From Arachis hypogaea (lineage: Eukaryota > Streptophyta > Magnoliopsida > Fabales > Fabaceae), in assembly GCF_003086295.3 (NCBI RefSeq), contig NC_092048.1:38316425-38380424 (forward strand): DNA of 64,000 bases, given 5' to 3'. Shown here piece after piece: positions 47,213-58,340 of the stretch (its first letter is position 1; each line of letters begins with the position of its first letter). Under the pieces are notes generated by a model. It made no database searches, was not told the DNA's origin, and was given only the letters and a program-made list of their open reading frames with translations. A program made the position numbers and the translations under genes.

Positions 47213-48332
47213 GGGGTATTTTAGTTATTTTTTATAATAGGGATATTGTAATTATTTTTTATAAAAAATATTAATTTATTAATTTTTTGGCTAAACTGAT
47301 TTGTTCGGTCTAATTTTAATAAAAATAACACAGTTTAATTGATTATATGTGTTAAATTTTAATTTTTAAAAAATATTTAAAAAAAAAAGACATTTTTGAT
47401 ATTTTTATATACAAAGAGTTAGTTCTTTTTTTGTTGAAAACATAATTTTTTGAAACAGAAAAGGTAATTTACTCTTAATTTAAAACTTTCAGGGATTCAC
47501 ACGAAGGTTGAAGAGACTTGGTAAAGCCATTGACCAAGAGTTAGAGAAGATCATTGAGGAGCATGAAAAGGGTAGTTCGGGTGGATGTCATGCCTGGGGG
47601 GGCCACAGAGATTTCATTGACATATTACTCTCACTTATGAACCAACCCGTTGATCCACGTGATGAACAGAGCCAAGTCATGGATCGAACCAACATTAAGG
47701 CTCTTCTCCTAGATTCTATTGCAGGGTCATTTGAAACCTCTGCAACCGTTATTATATGGGTTTTGTCCGAGCTCTTAAAGCATCCACGAGTGATGAGAAA
47801 CCTTCAAGACGAGCTAATTAGTGGGGTTGGATTGAACAAATTTGTGCAAGAGACCCATTTAGCAAATCTAAGTTACTTGGATATTGTGATCAAAGAAACA
47901 TTACGATTACATCCTCCTGGAGCAATCGTGACCCGTGAGTCAACAAAAGATGCCATGGTTAATGGTTACCGTATAAGAGAAAAGACACTAATCATAATAA
48001 ACTTGTGGGCAATAGGAAGAGATCCTAAGGCATGGTCTAATAATGCTGAAGAGTATTATCCGGAGAGATTTATAACTAACAATCGTGACTACCGTGGCTA
48101 CAACTTTGAGTTTATACCATTTGGTGCTGGTAGCAGAATATGTCCTGGAATACACCTAGGACTTACTACGGTGAAACTTGTGGTGGCTCAGTTAGTGCAT
48201 TGCTTCAATTGGGAACTACCATGGAACATGACTCCAGATGAGTTGGACATGAACGAGAAATATGGCCTCTCAAGCCCAAGAGCCAAGAACTTGCTAGCTG
48301 TGCCAACTTATCGTCTTACTTGTGAAATCTAG
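41488..48332 (+). CDS. Cytochrome P450, CYP71 clan, probably CYP736A-like
   Basis: This is the only convincing intact host gene here. Exon 1 is 41488-42174 and exon 2 is 47493-48332, joined by a phase-0 GT-AG intron (CAG|GTACCT ... TTTCAG|GGATTC), giving 508 residues, the usual length. I chose the ATG at 41488 (AAACCATGG context) over earlier non-ATG codons. A membrane anchor is at residues 3-25 and the proline hinge PPGPPAFP near 34-41. The C-helix WRSMRR is in exon 1. AGSFETS (306-312) is the oxygen-binding I-helix, ETLR (364-367) the ExxR motif, and PERF follows. FGAGSRICPG (439-448) is the heme loop, with Cys446 the iron ligand. It is a monooxygenase of the endoplasmic reticulum using NADPH-P450 reductase; the substrate is unknown. 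YGSKGLVFSEFGPYWRSMRR resembles CYP736A proteins. Subfamily assignment is from memory. Confidence 0.85.
42650..43754. mobile_element. Long-TIR MITE in P450 intron
   Basis: The ends are exact inverted copies for 21 bases (starting GGATTTTTTTATTTAAATTA), with similarity beyond. A perfect 9-base duplication AATTTTTAT flanks it (42641-42649 and 43755-43763), indicating the Mutator superfamily. Internally GACACTGCATCTAAGATATA and its inverted copy (GACACTGCATCCAAGATATA) form a second arm pair. No gene is seen. Confidence 0.9.
43764..45313. other. AT-rich part of P450 intron
   Basis: No gene or strong repeat is seen. A weak copy of the small inverted-repeat family at 21419-21521 may lie at 44385-44516. 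Confidence 0.4.
45314..45877. mobile_element. hAT-like MITE with GGATC repeats
   Basis: The termini are TAGGGGTGTTCGCGGATCGG and, inverted, TAGGAATGTCCATGGATCGA. Both ends are packed with CGGATCGGATC / GATCCGATCC repeats around an AT-rich centre. The TAGGG end fits hAT-type MITEs, but no 8-base duplication could be recognised, so the insertion is probably old. Frames through the repeats are artefacts. Confidence 0.7.
46311..47412. mobile_element. Long-TIR Mutator-like MITE, copy 2 (interrupted)
   Basis: It has the same arms as 39609-40201 (GGAGTCATTTTAATAAAGAC left; the GACATTTTTGATATTTTTAT segment right) and the same central (TA)n, near 47171-47209. Its right terminus has diverged and no duplication is readable. 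It is split by another MITE at 46529-47063. Confidence 0.75.
46529..47063. mobile_element. Long-TIR MITE nested in a MITE
   Basis: The arms GAGTTAAATTTCAATTTGTC and, inverted, GAATTAAATCTCAATAGGGC extend over about 200 bases. They share CCCCCACAATTTTGTTG and GGTTTCGCGCC.AAACCCTT. The flanks are ATAGAAAATG (46519-46528) and ATAGAGAATG (47064-47073), a 10-base duplication with one mismatch. This is a Mutator-like insertion younger than its host element. Confidence 0.85.
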
Positions 48333-48667
48333 AAGGACACACCTTGATTTGTGTGGTTGTCGAAACAAAATTTTATTTTCGATAAAGATATATTAGCAAG
48401 TAAATATTACCATTTTGAATAAGTATTTAGTTAATAATAATTTATATCTATATTTATAAAAATTTATACACATAAAATATATAATTTACACCTATATTTA
48501 TTAGAATTTACACACATAAATTAACATAACTTGTATCCACATTTATGAGAATTTATATACATAAATTCATAAAATTTATTTGTTTAAGATAATTTAATAT
48601 TTGTGCTGACCAAATATTGGACAAAATTGCTAAAAACTACTGGCTCCAAGATTTTTTGAAGATATAT
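48333..48667. other. 3' flank of the P450 gene
   Basis: AT-rich, presumably holding the 3' untranslated region. Degenerate repeats of TTTATA.GAATTTATA.ACATAAA occur at 48430-48570. No clear polyadenylation signal stands out. Confidence 0.4.
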
Positions 48668-48689
48668 ATACACTACCAGAAAAGCGGTG

Positions 48690-49135
48690 GTTAGCCACGG
48701 AAAAAACCGTGGCTAACATCAAGAAAATCTGTGGCGACTAAGCGTTAACAACGAATACATTTTCGTGGCTAACAAGGGTGACGCCTTTTTCGTTAGCCAC
48801 AGTTTTTGGCCGGTTAGCTACGGTTTTATGATCCGTGGAGACATCTAAATAGCCACGGTTTTTATGTTATTGGCCACACTCTAAACCGTGGCTAAATGAC
48901 AACAGTGTAATTAATGAGTATAGTTTTGTCACAATTTTTCCGTGGCTAATATTGATAGGCTGGACTTTTTATGCCACATTTTTTCTGTGGCTAAACGTTG
49001 CTGGGTAATTTAGCCACGATTTTTTCTGTGGCAAAAAAATCATGCACAAAAAATATTTGATAGGCTGGGCTTTTTTTTCACGCTTTTTTTCATGGCTAAT
49101 ATTATGAGCTATTTACCAACACATTAATCCGTAGC
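48690..49135. repeat. CACTA subterminal repeats
   Basis: A dozen or so copies in both orientations of motifs like CCACGG(T/A)TTTT and CCGTGGCTAA, the usual binding sites for the TnpA-type protein of such elements. Confidence 0.75.
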
Positions 49136-49476
49136 TAATTTTTTTTTCAATTTAAAAAAAAACTCTCAACTATAATTACCAATTGAATATTTTTTTAAAT
49201 TAATATTGCATATATTTATATATATATATATATATATTAAAATAATTTTATAACAATATAAACAATCAAAGCAACGATAATAACATTAAAATAAAAAAAA
49301 TAGCAAACTAAGTAATAAGAGTAAATTAAAGCATATGCATTGTTCATATATATAGCTAGTAAAAAAATAACAAAAACCAAGTTTTATAATTCTGTACGAC
49401 AAAAAATATAAGTAACTCTAATAACAGTATAGACTAGACATAAATTAAAATTAAAATAAACATGACATGAGATACA

Positions 49477-51333
49477 TCATTCCGACTCAATGTGTGGCAC
49501 AGAATCAGAGAAGGTAGGTACTTTATCACCGTATTTCTGTTGTAAAAATCTGTGGAGAGTTTCCACTTGACCTTTAGCTTCTTGAAGTTGCCTTTCTAAA
49601 TCTGCAACATGTTGTTGCGATGCACTGCTAGAACCTCCGCATATTGCCCCTCCAAAGATGCGCTTTGACTTACCAAAACCACTGGGACATGCAGCATTAC
49701 TAAAGCCACGTACTCGCTTACCATTCTCAGGACCGCAAACTTTTCCAATTGCATCATCCGGATGAGCCAAGACCTTTGAATGAATACCTTCAGTGGCAGC
49801 ACGCTCTTGGTCTTCAGACAAATGCTTTGCTATTTTTTCCTACAAACAAATTCACATCGCATTGGAATAGAGTATTGACATAATCAAGGCATATAAAAAA
49901 ATATATAGCCATATAAAATATAATTGAGACACTCACAGCTAATCATTGTCCTTCCTCGCTTACATAACTCCCATATTTCTTTAGCAAAGTTGATACAATA
50001 ATCTCGTTTCGACATACAGGCCTTCCTAATTTTTTTTCCTAGTACAATAAATAGAATATTAAAGATAATCACAAATTTAATTAAAAGCGCTAATTTTATA
50101 GTAATAGTATAACAACACTAGGCTCAATAATAAAAAAAAAAAATAATACCATTTGAGTTGCTCTTCTAGCATTGCTTTTACTTCTACCGGCATGTGAAAC
50201 TATAAGCTTTTCACGATTTCTGGCGTTTTGCAAACAATGTTCCTATGATTTTCAAGAACAAGAAAAAAGTAAATAAATGATACCAGATATCCATTTTAAA
50301 TATTCAATAAAAATAATAAAAAAGCATAGATGAATTATTTACCTTTGTTTTAGGATCCATATAATGATCCATAAAAGCAGTCCATTCAACAGGCGGTATG
50401 TCCGAGGGATTCGCAGCCAGTATTTTTGCCTTTCTTTTGTTAGAAAAGAAGTATTCTCCCCGTAAATTATACTTATGGGCCTTCCATCTATCACCTGAGG
50501 TCCTCAGAGTCCATTTGACGCCAGCAGCATAATCAAACTCAAAATTTTCCTTGAAATAATTTATAAAGGAGATGAATTATTAAAAAATTCTCAATTTGAT
50601 AACCATACTGCAGATTATATCTTAGAAAGATAATATTTAAAAAAAAAGACTTTTTCTAATCCTAACCCGTGTTTACTGTAGTTTATCCAAATATTAATTT
50701 CAAAACATTCATGAAAATAGCAACTGAAACGGGAAAAGAAATGCAGGAAGTGTATCCTAACTCCTAAGAATGAAATGCAACTAACTTGACAAAATTGATA
50801 GCAATAGCATATAACCTGCAGCAGTATCTATTTAATAACTAATCAATTCATAAATCATAGAGCAATGGCATCTTGTCAAAGCTTACTTAAAGTACCTCCA
50901 AATTAATCTATCTACACCAAGATTTCAGCTCTTTCACAATCTCTTTTTAATAAGAAATAACAATAATAAACAGAAAACGCAAACCTAAATATAGGCAATC
51001 TAGGAGCTAAATTAGGATGACAACAATTCAATAAAAATGCGGCTCAAAGTGAAATAAACTTACTTCAATAAGTTCCCATTATCTTTTTGTGTTATCTTCT
51101 GGCATTTGATCCCATCTTTTGATTGATATGGGACAAAATATAATTCGACGAGCTACTTGACCAAGAAATCTCACAAACAGGTTCGAGCCGTTATCTCGAC
51201 CTTGTCCATCTGCATCCAACTCCATCATAACTTTTTCACTTTTTTTCAGCGCCCAAACTTGAGTCGCTATCATCTTGCGAGTGATGATTTCTCCAGTAGA
51301 GGTGTCTGAATAAATGGAAGAACGCCAAGTCAA
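49477..51333 (-). pseudogene. TnpA-type transposase (Ptta/En/Spm family), multi-exon
   Basis: Pieces of a spliced minus-strand gene. 51333-51079 includes RWDQMPEDNTK. About 50550-50350 includes VKWTLRTSGDRWKAHKYNLR. About 50265-50155 includes CLQNARNREKL and SHAGRSKSNARR. About 50072-49930 has CINFAKEIWELCKRGRT. The last exon, 49839-49477, has AHPDDAIGKVCGPENGKRVR and a coiled-coil end. The last exon's acceptor is clear on the minus strand (TTTGTAG|GAAAAA). The family name in databases is plant transposase (Ptta/En/Spm); the product binds subterminal repeats. Exon limits other than the last are approximate and I cannot tell if the mRNA would be intact. Confidence 0.65.
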
Positions 51334-51589
51334 ATTAAACCGAAATTAAAAAAAGAAAAACAAAACGGCATAAATGACAAACTTAGATTTATCAAATTAA
51401 TTGCACACATATATATCACTAATTAATCTAAATTACATACTAATCTAATAATAGATTGCATACACATATCGGTACCAAACTAAATATAATAAAAGCACAG
51501 TAGGCTTACTCAAAATTGTCTCTAGAAGTTTGAACTTATCAATTAAACAAATGCGGCTTTGATGAAACAGGAAATTAGAATATGGATCC

Positions 51590-51935
51590 CGCTAAGGAGA
51601 CAATGAACTATTTATATAATATGTACAATGAGCTATTGAGTTACAAAATGAACATCCCCCATACTATTTAGAATAACCATCCGAGTACTAGCGATAATAA
51701 ACATCTTCCCAAAAGTTTAAACTAATTTTTGAGTTCACGTTCACCAAGGATCGAACTCTTGACCTTTTGGATCTAGCGCTCTAGTACCATGTCATGATAC
51801 CACTCATCCCAAAAGCTTCAACTGATGGGAAAAGGTAACACTAATGATTATATCTCTAATATTCTATAAACCTCCATTGTACACATTGTATAAATATTCC
51901 ATTGGCTCCTCATACTTTCCCTTAGAATATATGGT
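51590..51935. mobile_element. Inverted-repeat MITE-like segment inside CACTA
   Basis: The left part GGAGACAATGAACTATTTAT is inverted at the right (GGAGCCAATGGAATATTTAT), and TGTACAATG follows in both arms. The centre has CTAGTACCATGTCATGATACC. No target-site duplication was identified, so the limits are approximate. Confidence 0.5.
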
Positions 51936-52615
51936 TCAAGGCTGATCTACCAACTTGAATGCCGAATGAATTAAAATGTCATTTAATAACATTTATTGTT
52001 CTCAATCAATAAACATATACATAACACAGATATATAGAACTATCATATCTAAAAATCTGAATCCCTCTTCATAAATATATGACATTTCTCTTTCTTTCTT
52101 TCTTTTATTTATTATTTATCATTATTTTAGTATATAATAGTAGCCATTGATACAAATAATATTACAATATAAGTATGATAATAACAATATATAATAGAAA
52201 TCAGATTTTTGAATAAAATTAAATTCTGACATAAATCTGAGAGAAGAAAAGTAAAGAAGCTAAAATTCGTATTAAAATAAAAAAATACTAATAATTTCTA
52301 GAAAAGAATGATAAAAATTTAATAAAATTACATCGTTATTCATTTTCTAAAATCAGATTTTTATTTTTCTTAATATTTTATTTTATTTTGTCTTTGATTA
52401 AAATAATTAAAGGTGACTATTGGTATTTTTTTTCTTTATTTGATCACGTACAACTGATAAATTTATAAATAACAAACTATAATAATTAATCAACCATAAC
52501 AACGAAAAGTAGGGACTTATTTAATTCCAAATTCAAGTACGGTCCAAATTTTAAACTTACCAAAAAATTTTAATCCGCCTAATTAACACTTCCATTCAAA
52601 AATTAATTTCAACTA
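51936..52615. other. AT-rich interior of CACTA
   Basis: No gene is seen between the tnpA-type and tnp2-type genes. Confidence 0.4.
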
Positions 52616-54221
52616 TTACTTAATATAAACAAACAAATTACTACAAACTATCCTATTGTTTGGCGGAGGGCCTCTTAGTTCAGTAGTGCCATCAAATGAG
52701 TGCATGTTTTGTCTATACTCGTGGTTATCGGGTAACCACCGACGATGTCCCATGAAGCAATATTTCATGCCATGCTTTAACTTCCTGGAAACTGTATCAA
52801 AGTTACATGAAGGACATGCAAGACTAGTATGTGTATTCCACCCAGACAGGTTATCAAGACCTGGAAAATAACTAATAGTCCAAAATAATGCAGCATGCAT
52901 GCAAAACAACTGTCCATCAACAGAGTCGTATACGTCAACACCCTTCCATAGTTCTTTTAACTCATTAATAAGTAGTTGTAGAAAAACGTCAATATTATTA
53001 CCAGGCATCTTTGGACCAGGAATTATCATAGACATAATAAGAGAGGCTTGCTTCATACAACACCATGGAGGATAGTTGTATACATACAACATCACCGGCC
53101 ATACACTAATGTTGGAGCTGAGAGTCCCAAATGGATTGAAACCGTCGGAAGCCAAAGCAAGTCGTATGTTACGTGGATCTCCAGCAAACTCCGGATATAA
53201 CAAATCAAACTCCTTCCATGCTTTGCTATCTCTTGGATGCTTTAACTTTTCGTCTGAGTTAGGAAACTCTGAATGCCAACGCAATAGTCTTGATGTTTTA
53301 GAGGACATGTATAACCTTCTTAGCCTAGGAGTGAGAGGGAAGTATCTCAATATCTTTGCAAGAATTAGCCTATGCATATGTTCAACTGTGTCCAAAACTC
53401 CTGGGTTGTTGCTGGTGTTATCCTCTGCTTTATATCGAGATGCATTGCATATTGTGCATTTACTCTTGGTCTCATTATTTGGACCCCAAAAGAGTATACA
53501 GTTGTTTGGACATGCATGAATTTTTTCATATCCCAAGCCTAGCTGCTTAATCATTTTTTTTTGCTTCATAAAATGAAACAGGCAGATTTGCATGAGGAAA
53601 CGCTCTCTTTAGAAGATCAAGTATCATCGAGAATGTCTTGTCAGTCGCACCGCATAGCACTTTGATATGATACAGCTCAACAATAAATGACAACTTGCTG
53701 TACTTCGCACACTCGGGGTATAATTTGCGATTTCCCTCCTTTAGCAACTCTCGAATTCTATCAGATTCCTCTTGAGTATCATCTTCGATATGATTTGGAA
53801 AAGAGTCGTTCCTCTCTTCAATGGGCTCATCATCAACCCCATCAAAGTTGTTGGTAGCTGAACCGAAAATATCATTAAGCATATCTTGTAGTGGAGCTCT
53901 TTCCTCTGATTCTCGGAAGTCATGGCTTGATGATGCTTCTTCAGGTTGGACTACACTTTCTCCATGCATATACCAAAAAGTATATTTTTTTGAAAAACCT
54001 TTTTGGAGTAAATGTGCTAACACCTCAACTCTAGTTCTCATGTTTTTAAAACCACATTTAATGCATGGACATATAATTTTTCCATTTATGGCAACCTTTT
54101 GAAAGGCAAAATCTAAGAAGCTAGCTACACTGCATTTGTACTCTACTGATGTAATTAATTTATCAATCGAACTCTTGTCAATCACAGCTAGACACTCTGG
54201 TCTAAATGCCGAGATATGCAT
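52616..54221 (-). pseudogene. TNP2-type CACTA transposase, frameshifted and truncated
   Basis: The catalytic protein of CACTA elements. The first piece (54221-53547, 224 residues) holds the transposon-associated domain: FLDFAFQKVAINGKIICPC, an IKCGF finger and a KYTFWYMHGE block, then an acidic linker. The second piece (53593-52616, 325 residues) holds the tnp2 domain: CPNNCILFWGPNNETKSKC, ASDGFNPFG near residue 150, YNYPPWCCMKQ, GPKMPGNNIDVFL, DNLSGWNTHTSLACPSCNFD and GHRRWLPDNH. The two overlap out of frame by one base at an A-run near 53560, so one frameshift breaks them. The C-terminal half expected in TNP2 proteins is missing after about 52650. Confidence 0.85.
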
Positions 54222-55838
54222 AATGTAAGTATCGAAAAAGCAGACAAACGACTAAATCTGAAAAAACTTTAAAAGTGAATAAGTTAATGGATACTTGACA
54301 CCACATATTATGGAATTATAGAACCGTAGTCAGACACAGTAACAAATCCAAGGTTTTTTTCAATTTGGGGACATTAATAAAAAAATTATAACAATTTTAT
54401 ACTTTTTTTTTCACTGTTGAATCTTATTATTCATTAACCATTAATCATGTAATAAAAATATATACGTTAACATTTATACAAAATAAAACGAAACATGATT
54501 GCATGAATTAAAAAACATAAACAAAAATATTTAACTAAAAAAAATTAAAGAAGGAGGTTAAGGAGTCTTACGAGGAGACCGAAAATCAAGAACCTGCCAA
54601 AAATAGAAGAGAATTACAAAAAAAACGAAATGGGGTCAAATTTATTTATCAAATGGGAGATTGAGTCAAATAAATTTTTATCCCATATAAACATGTTACG
54701 TTATAAAGTGTGAAAAGGGACATTTATCCCACACTCTCCTATATAAATTTGTCTTTGGCATTGCTCGGATTATCAAAGTATGAATTGAATGGCAGGTTAA
54801 CAAATTATTAATAATTTAGTAGAATTTCTGATTGAATATTTGTCCTTTCGGTATCATATGAAATAATTATATTATAATAATTAAATAACTATAAAAAATA
54901 ATAAATGTGATTAAGGTATCACTTTAGAAGGAAAGCTTAATTTAAAGAAAAATAAAAAAAACTTTAAAATACAAATTCATAAAAATACTAAAAAGTTAAA
55001 TTTATTTTTGCCCGTATTAAAATTAGAATGCAGGTTATTCACATACATAAAAAAATTTGGTGGCATTTATAAATATTTATTAGTATGTTTTAATGATTTA
55101 AAAAAATAAGAAGGTAAAGACATAGTAGAATAACGATATAGTATGTTTTAGTGACTAAGAAAATAGAAGATAAAGAAATTTATAACTATTTATTAATATG
55201 AATTAATGATTTTAAAAATAAGAAGATAACGAAACAGATTATCAACAATTAAAGACTCACTTGTCCTTTGCTCTCCTTAATCTTATCTTTTCTATTCTTT
55301 TTTCTCGGTTGCAACAAAAAAGACGCTAAACTGGTGGGAATGAAATAGAAGAAAAAATACTAATGAGCTATGAATAAACCAACGGTGAAGAAGTATTGTA
55401 TAATAAATTTTTATGAATGATTGAAAATATCAGCCCTTATATATATAACATTGTAAACTGCACAAGTTTAGGAATTAGTTACACAACTCTGTTAAATAGA
55501 TGACTAAGTCTGTTAACATATCTTATCTTAGCCGTTTTAATCTTAATCTCTTATCTAAAATCTATCTTATTTATTATCTATTTTATTTTTTCTTTTACGT
55601 TATTGTTATTTGTTTTGTACCTGAATACTTTAACTTTTAAAAACGTAAATTCTAAAGGCCTCAAAGCAGATACCAAATTGTTTTAGCCTTTTATGGTCAT
55701 CTCTTTTATTTCTGGGCACCCACTTTTTAATTTTCCCCACCCTTAGCTTGTTTCTTATTAAAACAGGACGCTAGGAATGAGAAGAGGAAAGCCAACTAAC
55801 AAGCCATGACCACTGATAAATCAGCAATGGACTAAGGT
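54222..55838. other. AT-rich interior of CACTA
   Basis: No gene is recognised. This would hold the promoter of the transposase unit (minus strand). Confidence 0.4.
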
Positions 55839-56123
55839 ATGCATCTCGAGCAGCCTTTGGTAATCGAATTCAAGTTGTTATTCCTCTTGTTCTTCTTCTA
55901 CTTCGTCGTAATTTTTCTTAAATTCAAACTACAATTTGGGACTGGAATTAAGGAAACACATATTACACATGCAATTGTCCAGGCTTCCCCAATGGCTCTG
56001 GTGGTGCATAATCCCTTTGCCGCTGGATTCATGGCATCTCGGGAGGCACAAATAACTAGGGCCGCCGCACTTGGACGAGGAGCTGCCACCACAGGGTTTA
56101 TCCACTTCTTAGGCTCAAACTGA
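55839..56123 (+). CDS. Unrecognised 94-codon ORF inside CACTA
   Basis: I do not recognise this. It has a hydrophobic N-terminal stretch (LLFLLFFFYFVVIFLKF) and then a less AT-rich, alanine-rich part (MALVVHNPFAAGFMASREAQ, ITRAAALGRGAATTGFIHFL). The base composition of 55980-56100 is more gene-like than the surroundings, so it may be another captured exon. It begins with an ATG but nothing else supports expression. Confidence 0.25.
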   Translation: MHLEQPLVIEFKLLFLLFFFYFVVIFLKFKLQFGTGIKETHITHAIVQASPMALVVHNPFAAGFMASREAQITRAAALGRGAATTGFIHFLGSN

Positions 56124-56327
56124 AGCCTCCAAATACAAGAAAGAATGGACTCCAAATACAGGAAGGATGGACCTTTCCGGCAGCTTTTTCATACTCAATG
56201 AAGAGTGGGTTTGAACGAAAATTTTGGTCAGAAGCTTCTGGTAGGTTTTCCGTTGTTCCAATAGTCTCTGCAATCAGGGCAGGTGCAATTAAGGTTCACA
56301 ATCATGGCATGTGCAATTAAGCTTCAT

Positions 56328-56817
56328 CTATGATGCACGGACACTGACACGGACACGGGACACGACACGACACGGGACACACCGACACGCAAATTTGAAA
56401 ATCTTACATGACACAGGGACACGCATACATATAAAATATAAAGTATTTTTTAGATAAACTGTAATAATATTTTAATATTTTATTGATATTAAAATATAAA
56501 TTAATTTTTTAAATTATTTTTAATATCTTATTTTAATTATATCAAGTATTTAAAATATTTTTTGTTTTAATAAATAATAATATATACTATATCTAAATTT
56601 ATTTTAAGAATATATATTAAGAATAAAATCGGACACGCTGACACGTGATGGTATTTAGGTGTGTCCAAGTGTGTCCGAAGAAGAATTTTTTATTTTTTAT
56701 TGAGACACGGTTTGGACACAGCAGACACGCGCGTCGGACGAGTGTCGGTGAGTGTCGTGTCCGAAATGTGTCTGACACGTAGACACGGCAACTCAGTAAA
56801 GTGTCCGTGCTTCATAG
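56328..56817. mobile_element. hAT-type MITE, copy 2
   Basis: A perfect 8-base duplication AGCTTCAT flanks it (56320-56327 and 56818-56825). The termini are CTATGATGCACGGACACTG and, inverted, CTATGAAGCACGGACACTTT. The ends are full of GACACGG / CACGGGACAC repeats. It is the same family as 21962-22439. Confidence 0.9.
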
Positions 56818-56825
56818 AGCTTCAT

Positions 56826-57504
56826 AAATTTCAGCTTTCTTTGGTCTTGAGAAGCATTTGTAATTGTTGAAATATCTTTAATTAAAAAGGAAATAGATTA
56901 CTGGTGTTTTCATAAACTCTGTTGCACTAAGGATTCACTTAACTCTTTGATAAGCTTTTGTAAAAATGACACTGCCCTTTTTTTACTCTCAAAAGCAAGG
57001 GGAAAGACCAAAAGAGGGAAAAACTAAGTTTTTCAGGGTCACAAAACAATAAAGCTTCTCTTCTGAAGTGGACACTACTATCCTAGATCCCTTACATGAA
57101 TCCATCATGTATTAGATACATAGTTGAGGCGTTTTATCGAAAAATTTATCCATGTTATCTCTTAGTGTTCTGTAATTATTTTTCTCGTGTCACTAATATT
57201 AGGAAATTTTCTCAACAAATTCTGTATAGATGTCTAAATTTTTGGAGTGATCGTTGGGGAAATAGCCAATTTTGCAGCTTATGCATTTGCACATGCGATT
57301 CTTGTAAAACAAAGCATAAAACAGCATTGTAAATTGAATTGGAAATTTCAATACTTCATATAGTGATGATCAAGTACCATGTTCAGCTGAAAATCAAATG
57401 TAACATTAAACAGAAACCCTAAGCCTAGATAAAATTAGAACAGAAAACTAAGAGAGCTAATAATATAGTAGGGTTATGTTCAATGAAACTAAATTAGAAG
57501 CACA
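56826..57504. other. CACTA interior, no gene recognised
   Basis: No gene is recognised; short frames only. Confidence 0.4.
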
Positions 57505-58340
57505 TCAGACATAATATTCTTCTGGATACCAAATTTCACAAAATTGTCTAGCTTTCTCACGAGCAACATGATCCAAATCTTCCTTCCAGAATGGCTTCTT
57601 GTTGAGATCAAAATCCTTTATCGCAGCCTGGGTTTCTGGTGATTCAGTTGTAGAGCGAATATATCTTTTCTTTTGAAAAAACTTTGAAATGTATTGCTCT
57701 ATGATGATAAATTTTTGAAAAAACTTTGAAATGTATTGCTCTATGATGATAAATTATTTTCGACGTGCCCACTCAAGCTCACATGATGGCTTGGTTTTAA
57801 CGCTTGTCTACATAGATAAAAAAATGCATTGATTTATCTACAGTGTTATATACAGGTGCTAGCAAACAATTTTGGAAATAGTAAAAAGAAAGTAACAATA
57901 TATCTTTGTTACCTTTAGATCCATTAATATAACATCTGCATCCCAGTCAGAAGAAATAGTAAAATATGGAAATCCATGCCTTTGCAGATACTGCACGCTA
58001 AGTGCATATATCTCCTACAAGTTTTCAACTAGACCGAATAACTATATAGAATTATTAAATGGTAACATCATGTTAAATTGGATAACAAAGCACAAATAAA
58101 ATATTTAAGGCAAAAAACCTCTATACTAGAATCCATAGCAGCATGTGAGGAGGGTGACTTTTCACAGATATTGTTGTGAGTATTGAGTGCTATCAACCAA
58201 GAATGCACATTAATCTTGTTATACCAAATATCGGATGCCACATCGAGTGCGTGTTGCAACGAGGAGAATGGAGAAGCAGAAGCCATCTTCGATGCAAACT
58301 TGATGCTTCCACAGCATTCAAGCAAGTCACGTTCTTCCAT
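57505..58340 (-). pseudogene. TTL-like (OHCU decarboxylase-like) gene captured in CACTA
   Basis: Three exons on the minus strand. Exon 1 is 58340-58119 (74 codons from an ATG), exon 2 is 58014-57913 (34 codons), exon 3 is 57807-57505. Introns are GT-AG and phase 0. Exon 1 has LLECCGSIKFASKMASASPF and ASDIWYNKINVHSWLIAL. Exon 2 has YLQRHGFPYFTISS...DADVILMDLK. Exon 3 starts KTKPSCELEWARRK. These follow the order of the N-terminal decarboxylase domain of plant TTL (transthyretin-like, S-allantoin synthase), which converts a uric-acid breakdown intermediate to allantoin in peroxisomes. The His-containing motif, usually AHPQIG, reads NTHNNI. An in-frame TAA (57754-57756) and a 42-base tandem duplication lie in exon 3; the transthyretin domain is absent. 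The last 50 codons are unrecognised. Confidence 0.65.
57671..57754. repeat. 42-bp tandem duplication in exon 3
   Basis: Two nearly identical 42-base units containing AACTTTGAAATGTATTGCTC lie side by side. Forty-two bases is 14 codons, so the frame is kept. Confidence 0.9.
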
